Source: Chionoecetes opilio (Eukaryota; Arthropoda; Malacostraca; Decapoda; Majidae). From it: a stretch of 64,000 nucleotides of DNA. Location: assembly GCA_016584305.1 (NCBI GenBank), contig JACEEZ010020019.1, forward strand, positions 62,001 to 126,000, written 5' to 3'. This document shows positions 1-11,100 of the stretch, one piece after another. Within the stretch, counting starts at the first letter, position 1, and every line of letters starts with the position of its first letter. Below the pieces are notes generated by a model. It did not search any database and was not told the DNA's origin. It saw nothing but the letters and a program-made list of their open reading frames with translations. The translations under genes were made by a program, and so were the position numbers.

Positions 1-639
1 TACGAGGAAACAAACACGTGAGGATCAATCACCTATACATATCTGATGTGAATATAGCATGTTCAGGCATCCCTAGTTTTCAACAGTTTCTATCAAAAAC
101 TATACACACTGCACCTTCAGATAATTTCATGAGTAAATATACAAAATAGTAAAATCTACTAGTAAATTAACAAAGTGTATGAATCATACATACGTTAAAA
201 TTACTATTTGTACACTTCAATTTCTTATTTGTTGGGCAGCCATTTTGAAAACGGTGGCCATTTTGAATTTGAAAATACCAGAAATAGATTTTCTGGATCA
301 AAATACCCTGGAATTCATGTATTGGTTGATCCTCTGTGTGAATTTTCAAGGGATGTATGGTATTTGATGTATTTTGATATCATTTTGGCGGCCATTTTTT
401 TTATGCTAATTATTTCAAATTGCCCAAGGCTGACAGCGAGCCAACATATATATTTTTCAAACTGGATATGTTGGCAAACAAAATCCACTGGAAAAAAAAT
501 TTAAGACCCCAAAACAAGGTTATAAGAAAAATGTACTTATGGCTGCCAGACTACAGGGGTCTCCACAATCAAGGAGCCTCCACAAAATGGGGCAAACTGC
601 CAAACTTTTTTTTCTTCTACATTTATGCCTATTGCGCCT
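1..639. other. No gene seen; AT-rich flank
   Basis: AT-rich sequence with short ORFs on both strands and no recognisable motif. A phrase of the type GCCATTTTGAA recurs between about 230 and 400, which suggests old repeat material. A GCCTCCACA phrase near 565-590 recurs near 3765-3800, beyond a hAT remnant, so this may be decayed transposon flank. That link is weak. Confidence 0.4.
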
Positions 640-958
640 GTAGGCAGTGACCTCCAGGGTTCGGATGGTATGCCATGGAGGCTCACTTGAGGGCTGTGAT
701 GTTTGGCCCTCGCCCGTGGTGGCGCAGGCAGGATTTTTATAGTGACGCCTGTGATTAGAGGCTCATGCCGCCCCCTTGTGTCTGATGCGCTCGCAATCGA
801 AGGTAGAGTTAATGGACAGGGCATGTAGGTGTTCTTAGGCCACTCGACGGTGCAGGAAGATTTTAAGTGGATTTATTGGTCACACTCGGGATCGAACTCG
901 GGTCTTCGAGAACGTCACTCGGTGACACTAACCACTCTGCTACCGCCTCCCCAAGCTG
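640..958 (-). mobile_element. tRNA-derived SINE, minus strand
   Basis: Read on the minus strand from about 955, the head carries an A-box-like AGCAGAGTGGTTAG and a B-box-like GAGTTCGATCCC, the internal RNA polymerase III promoter of a tRNA-derived SINE. The body towards 650 (the GGGCGAGGGCCA and TATAAAAATCCTGCCTGCGCC type segments) matches the plus-strand element at 62275-62690, so this is a dispersed family and not a tRNA gene. The anticodon arm does not fold as a functional tRNA. Copies diverge by substitutions and small gaps, so it is old. Confidence 0.7.
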
Positions 959-1039
959 GGGCATGGGGCCTCCACATATTACAATTTTTGTTCTTATATA
1001 TTTATTTTCTTATTACTTCCTTTTATATGTATATAATAA

Positions 1040-2045
1040 ATATTTTTCAATCAATCAATCATTGGGGACATACGCCGTGGGGCGCGTCGCCTTGCCCACC
1101 CTACGACGCCACTCCCGGGGGTCACTACGCGTGAGTCCCCATGCAGGCAGGCTCCTTTCCCATACCAAGCAGCTCTCAACAAGAAACATCGACTTGCCCC
1201 AGCCACGAGACTTGTGGGCACCCCCTTGGCCTCCTCCACACCGGATTGTCTCTTAGAGATACAACCTGATGGGAAGGATCGGGTTCAGGGTAGCGTGCCA
1301 CATGCCCATATAGCCGAAGTTGGCGCTGACGGACTATGCAGGTAATAGGCCTCGATTCAGTCTCACGGTGCAATCGCTGATTTGACATGTAATCATCCCA
1401 GCGATACCCCATGATTCTGCGAAGACACTTATTACCAAAGGCATCGATTCGTCTCTTCAAATCGCTATTTAGTGTCCATGTCTCACAACCATAGAGTAAG
1501 ACGGATCACAAGCGACTTGAAGATCCGGATCTTTATCCTCCTGCACAGGTACTGACAATGCAAAATACTCCTGCTGAGCGAGTCCATAACACCGTGGGCT
1601 GTGCCAATCCACCTTAAGACTTCTTGATGTGACCCGCCGTCATTATGGACTGCGCTACCAAGGTATGTAAAACTTTCCAAGACCTCAATGTCCTCGCCGC
1701 ACGCAGGAACAGACTGTTCTGTTTCATCTAGTAAGCCTCCAAACACCTGGAGTCCTGGACCTTGGTCTTAAGCCAGGAGACCTCAAGTCCCAAAGGCTTT
1801 GCCTCCTCGTGCAGCGCCTCGAGAGCCATCACCAGGACCTCCAGCGACTCAGCAAAGATTACTGCATTATCGGCAAAAACAAGATCAGTGATCTTGGTGT
1901 TGCCGAGGGATGCTCCACAATCACTTTGATCTGCAACTTTACCCAATACCCAGTCCATGCAAGTGTTGAAAAGTGATGGGGCAAGGACGGACCCTTGGGA
2001 TTTGTAAGGATTAACCCCAGGCTGCCCACCATTTCACCCATAGCT
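1040..2045 (-). pseudogene. LINE A: 3' half of reverse transcriptase ORF, broken
   Basis: Minus-strand fragments at 1958-1728, 1746-1483 and 1460-1176 read successively through the C-terminal half of a non-LTR retrotransposon ORF2. They include FADNAVIFAESLEVLV (the RT catalytic F/YADD box, with D changed to N), the thumb region LESFTYLGSAVHNDGG, and the distal YGCETWTLNSDLKRRID and RQLRLYGHVARYPEP segments. The three fragments need frame changes, so the copy is dead. About 120 bp of 3' UTR lies below 1176, followed by a short TGAT-type repeat tail at 1040-1060. Other copies lie at 34860-37395 and 61917-62215. The RTE clade is my tentative placement from ORF style and tail. Confidence 0.8.
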
Positions 2046-2499
2046 GGGGCTGGATGACCAATGAATCAATAGGGAGTTCATCTGCCCTTAAAGATGGTCT
2101 TATTTTTAGTCCATCTGGGTGTCCAGCACACCCTCCTCACTGGTAGAATCAGTGGGGTAGCCGGTTTAGTCGCCGACGATCCGACCATGCGGCTCGCGTA
2201 CTGGGTTACATGTTACCAGTAGCAGGGGACAACCCTGACCAAACACTTTCCAAACTTTCAATCAAGAGGCCTTAATCTTTAATCAAATTAATAATTTTCT
2301 TATATCCAACTGCCTAGCTAGTGTTGCTTGATTGCCTTGATGCTTTAATTGGAAGCCAACAGCCTCTTTTTAGGTAGGCATAGCTTCGACTGTAGGCTAT
2401 AGCCAGTGGTTTAGGTCAAAGTTTCATATACTTCATATACTTATACAAGAAAAACATCCATTGAATATAAATTAACCTTGAAAGTAACTCCCGTCTTCA
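2046..2499. other. No gene seen
   Basis: Mixed-composition DNA between the LINE A fragment and the hAT remnant. I see no ORF with recognisable motifs, no terminal repeats and no tandem repeat. Confidence 0.4.
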
Positions 2500-3700
2500 G
2501 GCAACACATACAGAATCATGCCAATCGAGGCAGTGACCATACAAACTATTTATCTTCAACCATCTGTGAACAAATAGTCAGACTAATAGGCAATTAAGTA
2601 CTCAGGAAATTATTTCACGTATAAAGCTGTCAAAATGTTACCGTATTTTACGGCTTATAAGACGCACTTTTTTTCCTAAAAAATACCCTGAAAAATACTC
2701 ATGCGTCTTCCAAAACGAATGTTGGAATGAGACTGCCGCCAAGACTGGCGGGAGCCGTTCTGCGGCAACTTCCACCTCGGCAGATTGGCACTAACACCAC
2801 CTATCATCTGCTAGTGTTGATGTATCATTTGCCACCAGGTTGTCCCACGTATCACAAGGTAAGACTCTATATGAGTCTGCCACCAGGACTGGCAGGTGCC
2901 ATTCCGCGACAATTTCCACCTCGGCAGATTGGCGTCAACAACGCCACCTATCGTCTGCTAGTGTTGACATATCATTTACCACCAGGCTATCACACATATC
3001 ACAAGCTTTTTTCAGTCCTGAAAATTATCACCCATGACGAATTCATCAAAATTATTTACTTATACTATCGCATACAAGCTGAAAGTTGTACGATATGCCA
3101 AATAACAGGGGAACAGGGCAGCAGAAAGACACTTCGGACCACCGCTAACGCCTATTGAGAAAATCGGTAGATTTTACCACCACCTACCGGTAAAAAATCT
3201 TTTATATTTATTTCATTTAAATTTTTTCTGCAATGTCTGCTAGTGTTGATTAATCGTCTGCTAGTGTTGTTGCAGCATTTACCACCAGACTCACACATAT
3301 CACAAGCTCTTTTCAATCCTGGAAGTTATCACCCATAGCGAATTCATCAAAACGATCTGTAGGTCAAAAATCTGTAGATTTTACTAGAATTTTTTTTTTT
3401 TTTTTTTTCTTAGAAATTTCTTTAAAAAATCAGGGTGCGTCTTATAAGCCGTAAAATACGGTACTCGATTTCTCTGGATTCAACATCTGATGAATTTCAT
3501 GTTGATCAACTGACACTGATCTTCAGATACATGGAGCATGATACACCTGTAGAGAGATTTGTGAAGTTCTTACCAAATCAAGGACACAAGGCTCAAGAAA
3601 TGTTTGAAGATTTGATGAAATTTCTAACAGACTATGATATTGGCATTCAAATCATATGATACTGCAACATCTATGAGTGGGAGATACAATGGTCTGGGGT
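2500..3700 (+). pseudogene. hAT-type transposase remnant (DUF4371-like), split by a MITE
   Basis: Coding similarity is visible on both sides of the MITE at 2641-3461. Upstream, about 2540-2640 encodes a YLSSTICEQIVRLIG-like helix and IISRIKLSKC. Downstream, 3464-3658 encodes YSISLDSTSDEFHVDQL and LIFRYMEHDTPVERF. The pattern (D-S-T-x-D, then Q-L-T-x-I-x-R-Y) is that of the first RNase-H strand of hAT transposases with a DUF4371 domain (ZMYM-like family). After a stop at 3657 the frame resumes with a YDTATSMSGRYNG-like stretch, equivalent to the second-aspartate region. Removing the MITE and one TA joins the frame exactly across the gap. At least two frame breaks make it a pseudogene, and the C-terminal catalytic part is missing. 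Confidence 0.65.
2641..3461 (+). mobile_element. TA-flanked MITE with about 26-bp terminal inverted repeats
   Basis: The left end CCGTATTTTACGGCTTATAA and the right end, its reverse complement near 3436-3461, form a near-perfect inverted repeat extending to GACGCAC. TA flanks both sides (2639-2640 and 3462-3463), as for Tc1/mariner/pogo-type elements. The interior has an imperfect repeat of about 144 bp (CTGCCGCCAAGACTGG near 2733, again near 2876) and a third partial unit near 3240, plus a poly-T run at about 3391-3409. The 143-residue ORF inside is the repeat and not a transposase. A truncated copy of the family is at 62730-62985. Confidence 0.8.
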
Positions 3701-4431
3701 CCCCCCAGCTGCTCAGCCTCGCTTCGCTTCGCACCCCATCCTTTGTAAAAAAAAATAATGAAAGGGGGCCTCCACACAGAGGCTGCCCAGGGCCTCCACA
3801 GGTCTAAATCCGGTCCTGTCGACATAGTATGTATGCCTTTTCTTTCAGGGTCTCATTCCTGCCATATCATATTAGTTTAAACTTGTCCTCATTGAATTTC
3901 ATGTATTTTTCAGTCACCCACCTATAAATATTATTTTGTTCTTTCTGTAGCTTTTAGAAATCTTGAGAGGTAGTACGGCATCAGAAAAATAGTAAAACAG
4001 TATCCAGGACTTGTAGGACGGAGTGGTCACCTCAGCATACATATAAGATACCACAGAAACCCCCTGTGGAAATTTATGTCATATACATATATTTAATTTG
4101 AGGTCTTACCTATACAAAACCCATCGTCTATCTCATCCCGACACAATACCCCAACTAGTCAACTAACTAGGATACTTATCGGTGGATAGTGGGTTGAAAT
4201 CGTTGTAGGCTTTTAATCAATACTACCTGTCTTGTGATCCGAAGTGGTCGCCGTGATCGAGGCTGCCCGTGAAGGGCGAAGGTGGAGTTATTGTTATGGC
4301 GTCAGGAGGTTTCCACACCTAGTTATCTTGACGCGGCGGATATAATCAGTGTGTCGTATTTAACACGTCCCTTGATTTAACTCTTATATGTACAAAATGA
4401 ACGTATGTACAAATCTCTTCATTATAATCAG
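3701..4431. other. No gene seen
   Basis: Non-coding by inspection. It begins with a GC-rich stretch near 3695-3820 that may be the end of the hAT remnant, then continues as AT-rich unique-looking DNA. No terminal repeats were recognised. Confidence 0.4.
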
Positions 4432-4597
4432 AGAAGAGATGTTAATCCCGTGAGGGCTGGAATGATACTTATATATACAAGCACGTATATTTAATAAGAG
4501 ATGTTAATTCGATAGAGGCTGGAAGTGTACCTATATATACAAGCACGTATATATTAGTAAGAGATGTTAATCCCGCAAGGGTCTGGAGTGTACTGAC
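4432..4597 (+). repeat. 62-63 bp tandem repeat, about 2.6 units
   Basis: GAGATGTTAAT starts at 4436, 4498 and 4561, giving periods of 62 and 63 bp. Each unit contains CTATATATACAAGCACGTAT. The repeat ends in the third unit near 4595. It lies about 500 bp upstream of the PMVK start codon; no regulatory role can be inferred from sequence alone. Confidence 0.8.
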
Positions 4598-5079
4598 CTC
4601 TCCGGTGGGCGGCGGCGAAACCCCGCTCCTAATCCCTAGCCACGTATCCAAATTTCAGTGGCTATAGAATCTAATGGGCGGCGGCCAATGGGGCCGCTAC
4701 AACTAAGGTGCTAATTATTTAAGGTGCAAATGCTTATTAACCACTGGGAATGTTAATTTATATTATCCCAGTACTTATCATTTACTTAAATTACCTTAAA
4801 TAATACCCATTACCATTTTAATTATATATATACATCCCTACGCACCCCCTTTGATGAGCGAACAATACCTCCCTCACAAGGGGGGGGGGGGTAACAAAAC
4901 CACCACTCTACCAATTATTGAGTGGGTGGTTGGTGGATAATTTCCACACCCCCATAGAAGTATTATATCCACTCAATTCACAGTACATGCCTGTTGGCCA
5001 TTGCTCCCTTCTGGTATACCCACACTTTACTCCCTTAGTTGTTTTGTGGCAGGAAAGGTGACGGCAGCGTTCACTCAAC
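4598..5079. other. PMVK upstream region; possible 5' UTR
   Basis: No coding sequence is recognised. It contains a run of G near 4880-4891. Immediately before the PMVK ATG, TTGTTTTGTGGCAG (ending near 5052) could be a splice acceptor, in which case a non-coding first exon lies upstream. Alternatively transcription starts here. I cannot tell which, and no convincing TATA box is placed. Confidence 0.3.
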
Positions 5080-5165
5080 ATGCTGGGCAATCCTGTCTTG
5101 GTGCTGCTCTTCAGTGGTAAACGTAAATCAGGGAAGGACTACATCACTGATCAGCTGCAGGAGAG
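5080..5165 (+). CDS. PMVK: PMVK coding exon 1 (start and P-loop)
   Basis: Starts at ATG 5080, giving MLGNPVLVLLFSGKRKSGKD and on to the QER at the exon end. The hydrophobic strand followed by GKRKSGKD is the ATP-binding P-loop of the family. The donor is GAGAG|GTAAGG after 5165; 86 nt leaves a two-base partial codon completed by the first base of exon 2 (AG+A, Arg). The family normally has only a few residues before the P-loop strand, which supports this ATG. Confidence 0.93.
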
Positions 5166-8100
5166 GTAAGGGGAAGTGGTGTGATTTTATCCCATGTGTA
5201 TGTGGCCGTGCAGAGCTGGGCACTAAATACATTAAATGTATTTAAATACTAAATACTAAATACATGGGAGAAATATATTTAAATACTAAATACTAAATAC
5301 ATTTTACGAATGTATTTAAATACTAAATACTAAATACATCAATTGTATTTAAATACTTTTGTAAATACATTTTAAATACACACAAATTTCAACATGTCCA
5401 AAAAAAAATGGAATTCCTTAGGATTTCCTTAGATTTTGGGTTTCCTTAGAAATTTCCTTCTCAGGTCTAAATTTCCTAAAAATAAGGAAATTTCCTTGAA
5501 AGTGGAAACACTGGTTCACTGTAACATCAGGATTGCCAGATAGTTGGGCGGGTTTATGGCCAAATTAACTGATAAAAAAGTATTTACATTTTTATATTAT
5601 GAGTATTTAAATACAATGTATTTAACTACTCATAAAAGTATTTAAATACTGTGTATAAATACATGACAACCAATGTATTTATAAATACATTTCTAAATAC
5701 ACAAATGTATTTAAATACGTATTTAAATACAAATGTATTTAAATACTGCCCAGCTTTGTATGTGGGTAGGAGGGGAACATGTGCTTTCCTGGTCTCCTTT
5801 CTGTATCATGAATTGCAGTTCCTATTGTCATTATTAAGATGTAGAATTTTCCTTTTTTCATGAACCTTTTAGTGCACAGGTATTTGTTCAGATTTATACC
5901 TCAAGGACATCTCTGTAATCAGAGCTGGGCACTAAATACATTGAATGTATTTAAATACTAAATACTAAATACATGGATGAAATGTATTTAAATACTAAAT
6001 ACTAAATACATTTTACGAATGTATTTAAATACTGTTGCGCGCTGCCCTCTTAACCTCACAGACTTACCTGTCTTAATTTACCCCCAAAGGTGCGGTCACG
6101 TAACCCCTTAACTTCCCTCCTGTAGAAGGCTCGGTAGACTAACCTGGGCGAGTTATCGGTGTGTAACACGTAGTTAAATAACACAAGGCGGATAAGGGAT
6201 AATGACTACTCACTGGTCAAATTGTTCCTTTACTACACAGAGGTCAACACAATACACAACGGCTTGACGGCCCACTCCTGAAGATGGAGCGACTGAACCA
6301 AAGTACACACATAGGTTACACTGTCTATTGTTCTTTTAACACACACAGGCTTCCCTTTGCTTCACACACGATACACTGGCTTACAGCGAGGCACTCCTAG
6401 CTACTGACAGCTACTGACGAACCTGACGAAGCTACTGAAGGCGGAGCGGCGCGGCAGGCGCCCCTCCCCACGCGAGACACACCTACTCGTCTCCCCCACT
6501 CACGGTGTTCTCCCCGCAGCATCCCGCTACATCCCCTCTGTTCCCTCTTGTCCGCCCCGCCTCCTAAACCAGCCAATCCCCTCTAGGAACCTCATGCGCG
6601 CTCCACTCCTAACCATCCTCGCAAATGACGTCACCCTCCTTTGTGTGAGGAGTAACCTACCCTCACGGCCTCTCGCCACCCCGCTACCATGGCAACCGCC
6701 CCAGTCCACCCACACGGACACACAGACTGACAGACACTACACTCAACCAGCCTTTCCCCCCACCCATGTACTCAGACATACACACGCCAAGTGTAACAAT
6801 ACTAAATACTAAATACATCAATTGTATTTAAATACATTTGTAAATACATTTTAAATACACATACATTTTATCATATCCGAAAAAAAATGAATTTCCTTAG
6901 GATTTCCTTAGATTTTTGATTTCCTTAGAAATTTCCTTCTCAGGCCTAAATTTCGTAAAAATAGGGAAATTTCCTTGAAAGTGGAAACATTGGTTCACTG
7001 TAACATCAGGATTGCCAGATAGTTGGGCGGGTTTATGGCCAAATTAACTGATAAAAAAGTATTTACATTTTTATATTATAAGTATTTAAATACAATGTAT
7101 TTAAATACTCATAAAATTATTTAAATACTGTATTTAAATACATGACAACCAATGTATTTATAAATACATTTCTAAATACACAAATGTATTTAAATAAGTA
7201 TTTAAATACAAATGTATTTAAATACTGCCCAGCTCTGTCTGTAATATCAGAGGTGCCTTTTGAACACAACACACCACTGTATTGTTTTCATGCAACAAAT
7301 AACTCCTATTTTTTCCTATGATTGTTTTCTATAGCAGCTGCCATCTTCCATGCTGACTTGACATAGAGAATAGGTAGTGAGGAGGAAAGGATCTATTGGA
7401 GTTTGTTTCTGTGAAGGTGTGAAAAGAATGTTGTAACCAATTAAAACTTCATTAAATCATCCATTCATAGCACTGAGTTTTGTAGAGGAAGGAGAGATAT
7501 AATAGATATGGATAGGAGGAAGATTTAAAAGTCGGTGAAGAAATTGTTCTTGATTAATTTTGCCTACTGCAATATTCCACAGTGATTATGAAGACTCTGT
7601 TTGAGCTTCTATGTATGCATGGAGGGAAGTTCCCACAGTATGACAAAGAATGTTCTTTCTTTGAATACGGAGGAAAGCCGCCTCCGCAATTATTTTTTGC
7701 ATGGCAATGCTCTATCTTCCCAAAGAGCTCAACATTGTCAGCCACCTTCTCTTCCAATTATTTGGGAACCAGTTGGGGAAGGAGTACAGCAAATGTAAGG
7801 GGTTACTTTGATGTACACTGTGGGGATATCAAAGGGGTTAAGTCATGTTTAAAGTCAGGTAGGTGATGGTGATGGTATTAGATTTTGTCAAATAACACTT
7901 CAGATCTGTATATCTAGATAAGAGTCCCTGGGGTCGTGTAGGGAGTAGCAGCTCCTTAGGTTAGAAGAGGAGTCATGATGATGTTAGGTTTAGTTTGGAA
8001 TAACACTCAGACTCACATATTGAGAGAGACCACGTTCTGCTACCTAAAATGGGAGATTTATCACCAGTTGAGAAGTAAAACATGGCGTAATGTTTAATTA

Positions 8101-11100
8101 GAAGCAACGCTATTATTTTGTTTATCCATGTAGAGAGAATCTGTCTAAAAATCATATCCTTTGGTACAAGGAGTTTCCACAATTACCTGAGGCGGGTTTA
8201 AGTCTGGTTGGTTGATATCTTGTGGCAAAGAAAATAATTTGTTTTAAGGTAAATTTTAAAATTTTTATTTTTGTCACATTTCTACTTTCATTATCTCTCC
8301 TATATCATTATGAAATCAAAGTGGTTTGCAACCGGAAATGTTAGCACATTGAATAGAAACATCAAAACCTACCAGAAAAAACTGTCTCACCCGCCTTAGT
8401 GAGTCTGGCATAATTCTGAACTTTTACTGACTCATGCACTGTCTTGGAAATGTTTGATATTGTGAAGGTATACAATATGTATCAAGACACTTGTATAGGA
8501 TGAAGGTGTGCTATTTATATATTTCCATAATACCTCTTTCTCAGAAATGGCTGGATAAATTAATTGAATGATATAAGGCAGAATAAACTTACATGTATAT
8601 TAATTTCTACATTTCTGTATAAATATAGTTAGAGTTGGTGATAGACACTAATCAATACAATATGGTACAGTCTAATGTAAAGAGCTTATTATTAATTAAG
8701 AATCATAATGTTAGTTATGGGAAAAGCCCTAAGATGTAGCATATAAAACCTGGTTGAGCAAATTATCACTTACTAAAGTTTTCTTTTCTAGAAATGTAAA
8801 AGTCTAACTTTCGAATTGTATTTAATTGTATTTTTGTAAAAAATCTACTACAGTAAACCCTGGCTATAAAGGACGGTTTGGGGGGGAGAGGTCATCCGAT
8901 ATATCTGATAATCCGTTATATCCGAGCAGTCCCCATAAACTCTAGATTTCAAGCACAAACATAACCTAGATTATCTCTATGAGGTTTTACATGAAAAAAT
9001 TAATGTCTTATGTAGTTGTACCTTCAAAAACAATGCTGTAAGAGGTTGTACATACAGTAAACTCTCTCAAATTTGAATTGATTGGGGGGAGACCTTGGTC
9101 GAATTAGCCGAAAGTTCAAATTATCCGATGGTTACCTTTAGCCCCTCCACACAATAAGAACTCACTCAAACATGCCAAAACAGCAAAGATTGTATTACTT
9201 CTACTCACCAAAACCATCGTATTTATACAATAATTATCGTATATCTAGTCACACTGGGCAGCCACGGTACACACCGCATGGGACAGGTCGGACTCGCACT
9301 AGTAAGGCCCGGATAATTTGAGCTTCTGTTCGAATTATGCAAAGCTGTTGAAAAATTCGAACTGGCCTGAAACCGGTCGAATTATCCGAAGTTTGAATTA
9401 TACGAGTTCAAATTAGAGAGGCTTTACTGTACAATTACAATACAGTAATAATAAGAATAAAGCATAAAGTGGAATTCATACAGTGGTCCCTCACGTTTGG
9501 CGATTTAATTAGTCTAGCCCAGAGGTCGGCAACCCAGAATTCAAGAAGAGCCAGTTTCTTCAAACTTGGCAGAAAAGCAGTGCTGGAGCCGCAGTGTAAA
9601 TTATGAATGGAAATTACGAAGCAATTAAATGTTCCTTCACCATAATACCATATGGGAGTTGAATATACCCACAGAAAAGATAATCAAATACATTTTAATA
9701 ATAATAATAATAATCATAATAATAATAATAATAATGATAATACTAAATACAAGAATTCATCCCAATATTTTCCTAGAGACCTAGGACCTAGGTCACATAC
9801 ACTATTGTACTGCAGCTAACTATGTCAGTATTTTTTTTCTTCTTTTTTTTCTTAATGATAATTTTGACAAATTTAATGTGGCAGAAGCATCACAGGTCTC
9901 TTGAAAGAGCCGCATGCAGCTCCAGATCCACAGGTTGCCAACCCCTGGTCTAGCCAAACCAGCGCCATAAGTGAATTTCACCGAAGGAGAATAATACTTT
10001 CAATGGGAAAATTATCCATTAGTCTTTGAAGAGGCCCGAGTTCACCCTTTTGACCTCTATTTTCGTAGTTTAACTGCTGAAAAGCAAAGACATTATACAT
10101 GAAACATTAACAACAATACAAAATTCATTAGATAATAGATAACAGATGTTATTTACCATGAATTATTTAGAGCTAGGCCTGGTGAGACAAGTGAGTGTGG
10201 TGGTTGTGTAGGCTATGGTGGTTGTGGCTGTGTGTTTACCTTTCCTCCACTCGTTTCTGAGCTTTTTTGCCCTTGTCCTTATCGTCACTTGGCTTCCTCG
10301 AACCACCACCACCACCAGTACTTGTAGATGTAATAGTCTAGTGTAATAGTCCATAGTCTTAGCGCGAAACGCCAAAGGTACCGTCACTTGGAGCAAAAAA
10401 CATTGCAGTCGTCAAGATGGCTGCCAGGAAGATAACGAACACCAACATGGTCGCTTGCAGGCAGTGCATGCTGAATATCAACTCCACACACAGGAACACC
10501 CTCAGCTCTCTCCCGAGTATACCACTTATACACGGTTACGTCGAGATTTTTGAGGGACAGCCACCGCTTACAAAAACAACCTGGCCTTTCTTACCGCTCT
10601 CCAGTCATTTCATGGCTTCTTTGATCTTAGTCTTAGCCTTGATAAGATCATGAATTGGGCTTCTCTTGATTTTATATTTCTACATTAGTTGACCCCTGCT
10701 TGACTACTGCTCAAATTCTTAAATAATCCACTTTTCACTAATGGAGAGAATCTTCCTCTTTCCTATGCCTGAAGTAGAAGGGATAGCTGAATTTGAAGCC
10801 ATTATTGATCATAGGCAGGTAGGCATAGGTTCCATCACACATGGAACGAGAGGTAACGCGAGTGAGAGATCTACGGAGAGGGAAAACCGCAGGGTATAAG
10901 CACTGAATTCAAACTGAGAAAAGGTGAGGCGAGCCGGGCGGGCAGGCAAACATAATCCAGCCTGCACGCTCACACGTGACGGCTGGCCGGCTGGCAGGTG
11001 AACCGATTTCTCCCGAATATAACGGATTATACCTGTTATATCCGATATCTGTTATATTCAGATCTGTTATAGTGAGGGTTTACTGTATTTACAATTTGTG

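Larger units (their letters stand above)
8851..11085. mobile_element. Pogo/Tigger-like element with nested MITEs
   Basis: Left end CAGTAAACCCTGGCTATAAA at 8851 and the inverted right end (GTGAGGGTTTACTG, ending 11085) flanked by TA (8849-8850, 11086-11087). Inner end sequence is rich in TTATATCCGA on both sides. CAGT-type ends with TA duplications are typical of pogo/Tigger elements. The 2.2 kb interior holds at least three later insertions (9055-9429, about 9481-10566 and, within that, 9520-9947). No convincing transposase frame remains. Confidence 0.7.

Noticed and set aside
880..955. tRNA-like minus-strand sequence
   Set aside because: Same body as the 62275-62700 repeat; a SINE head, not a tRNA gene.
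7554..7866. Possible small gene in PMVK intron 1
   Set aside because: Open frames on both strands but no motif, no splice context and no similarity I recognise.
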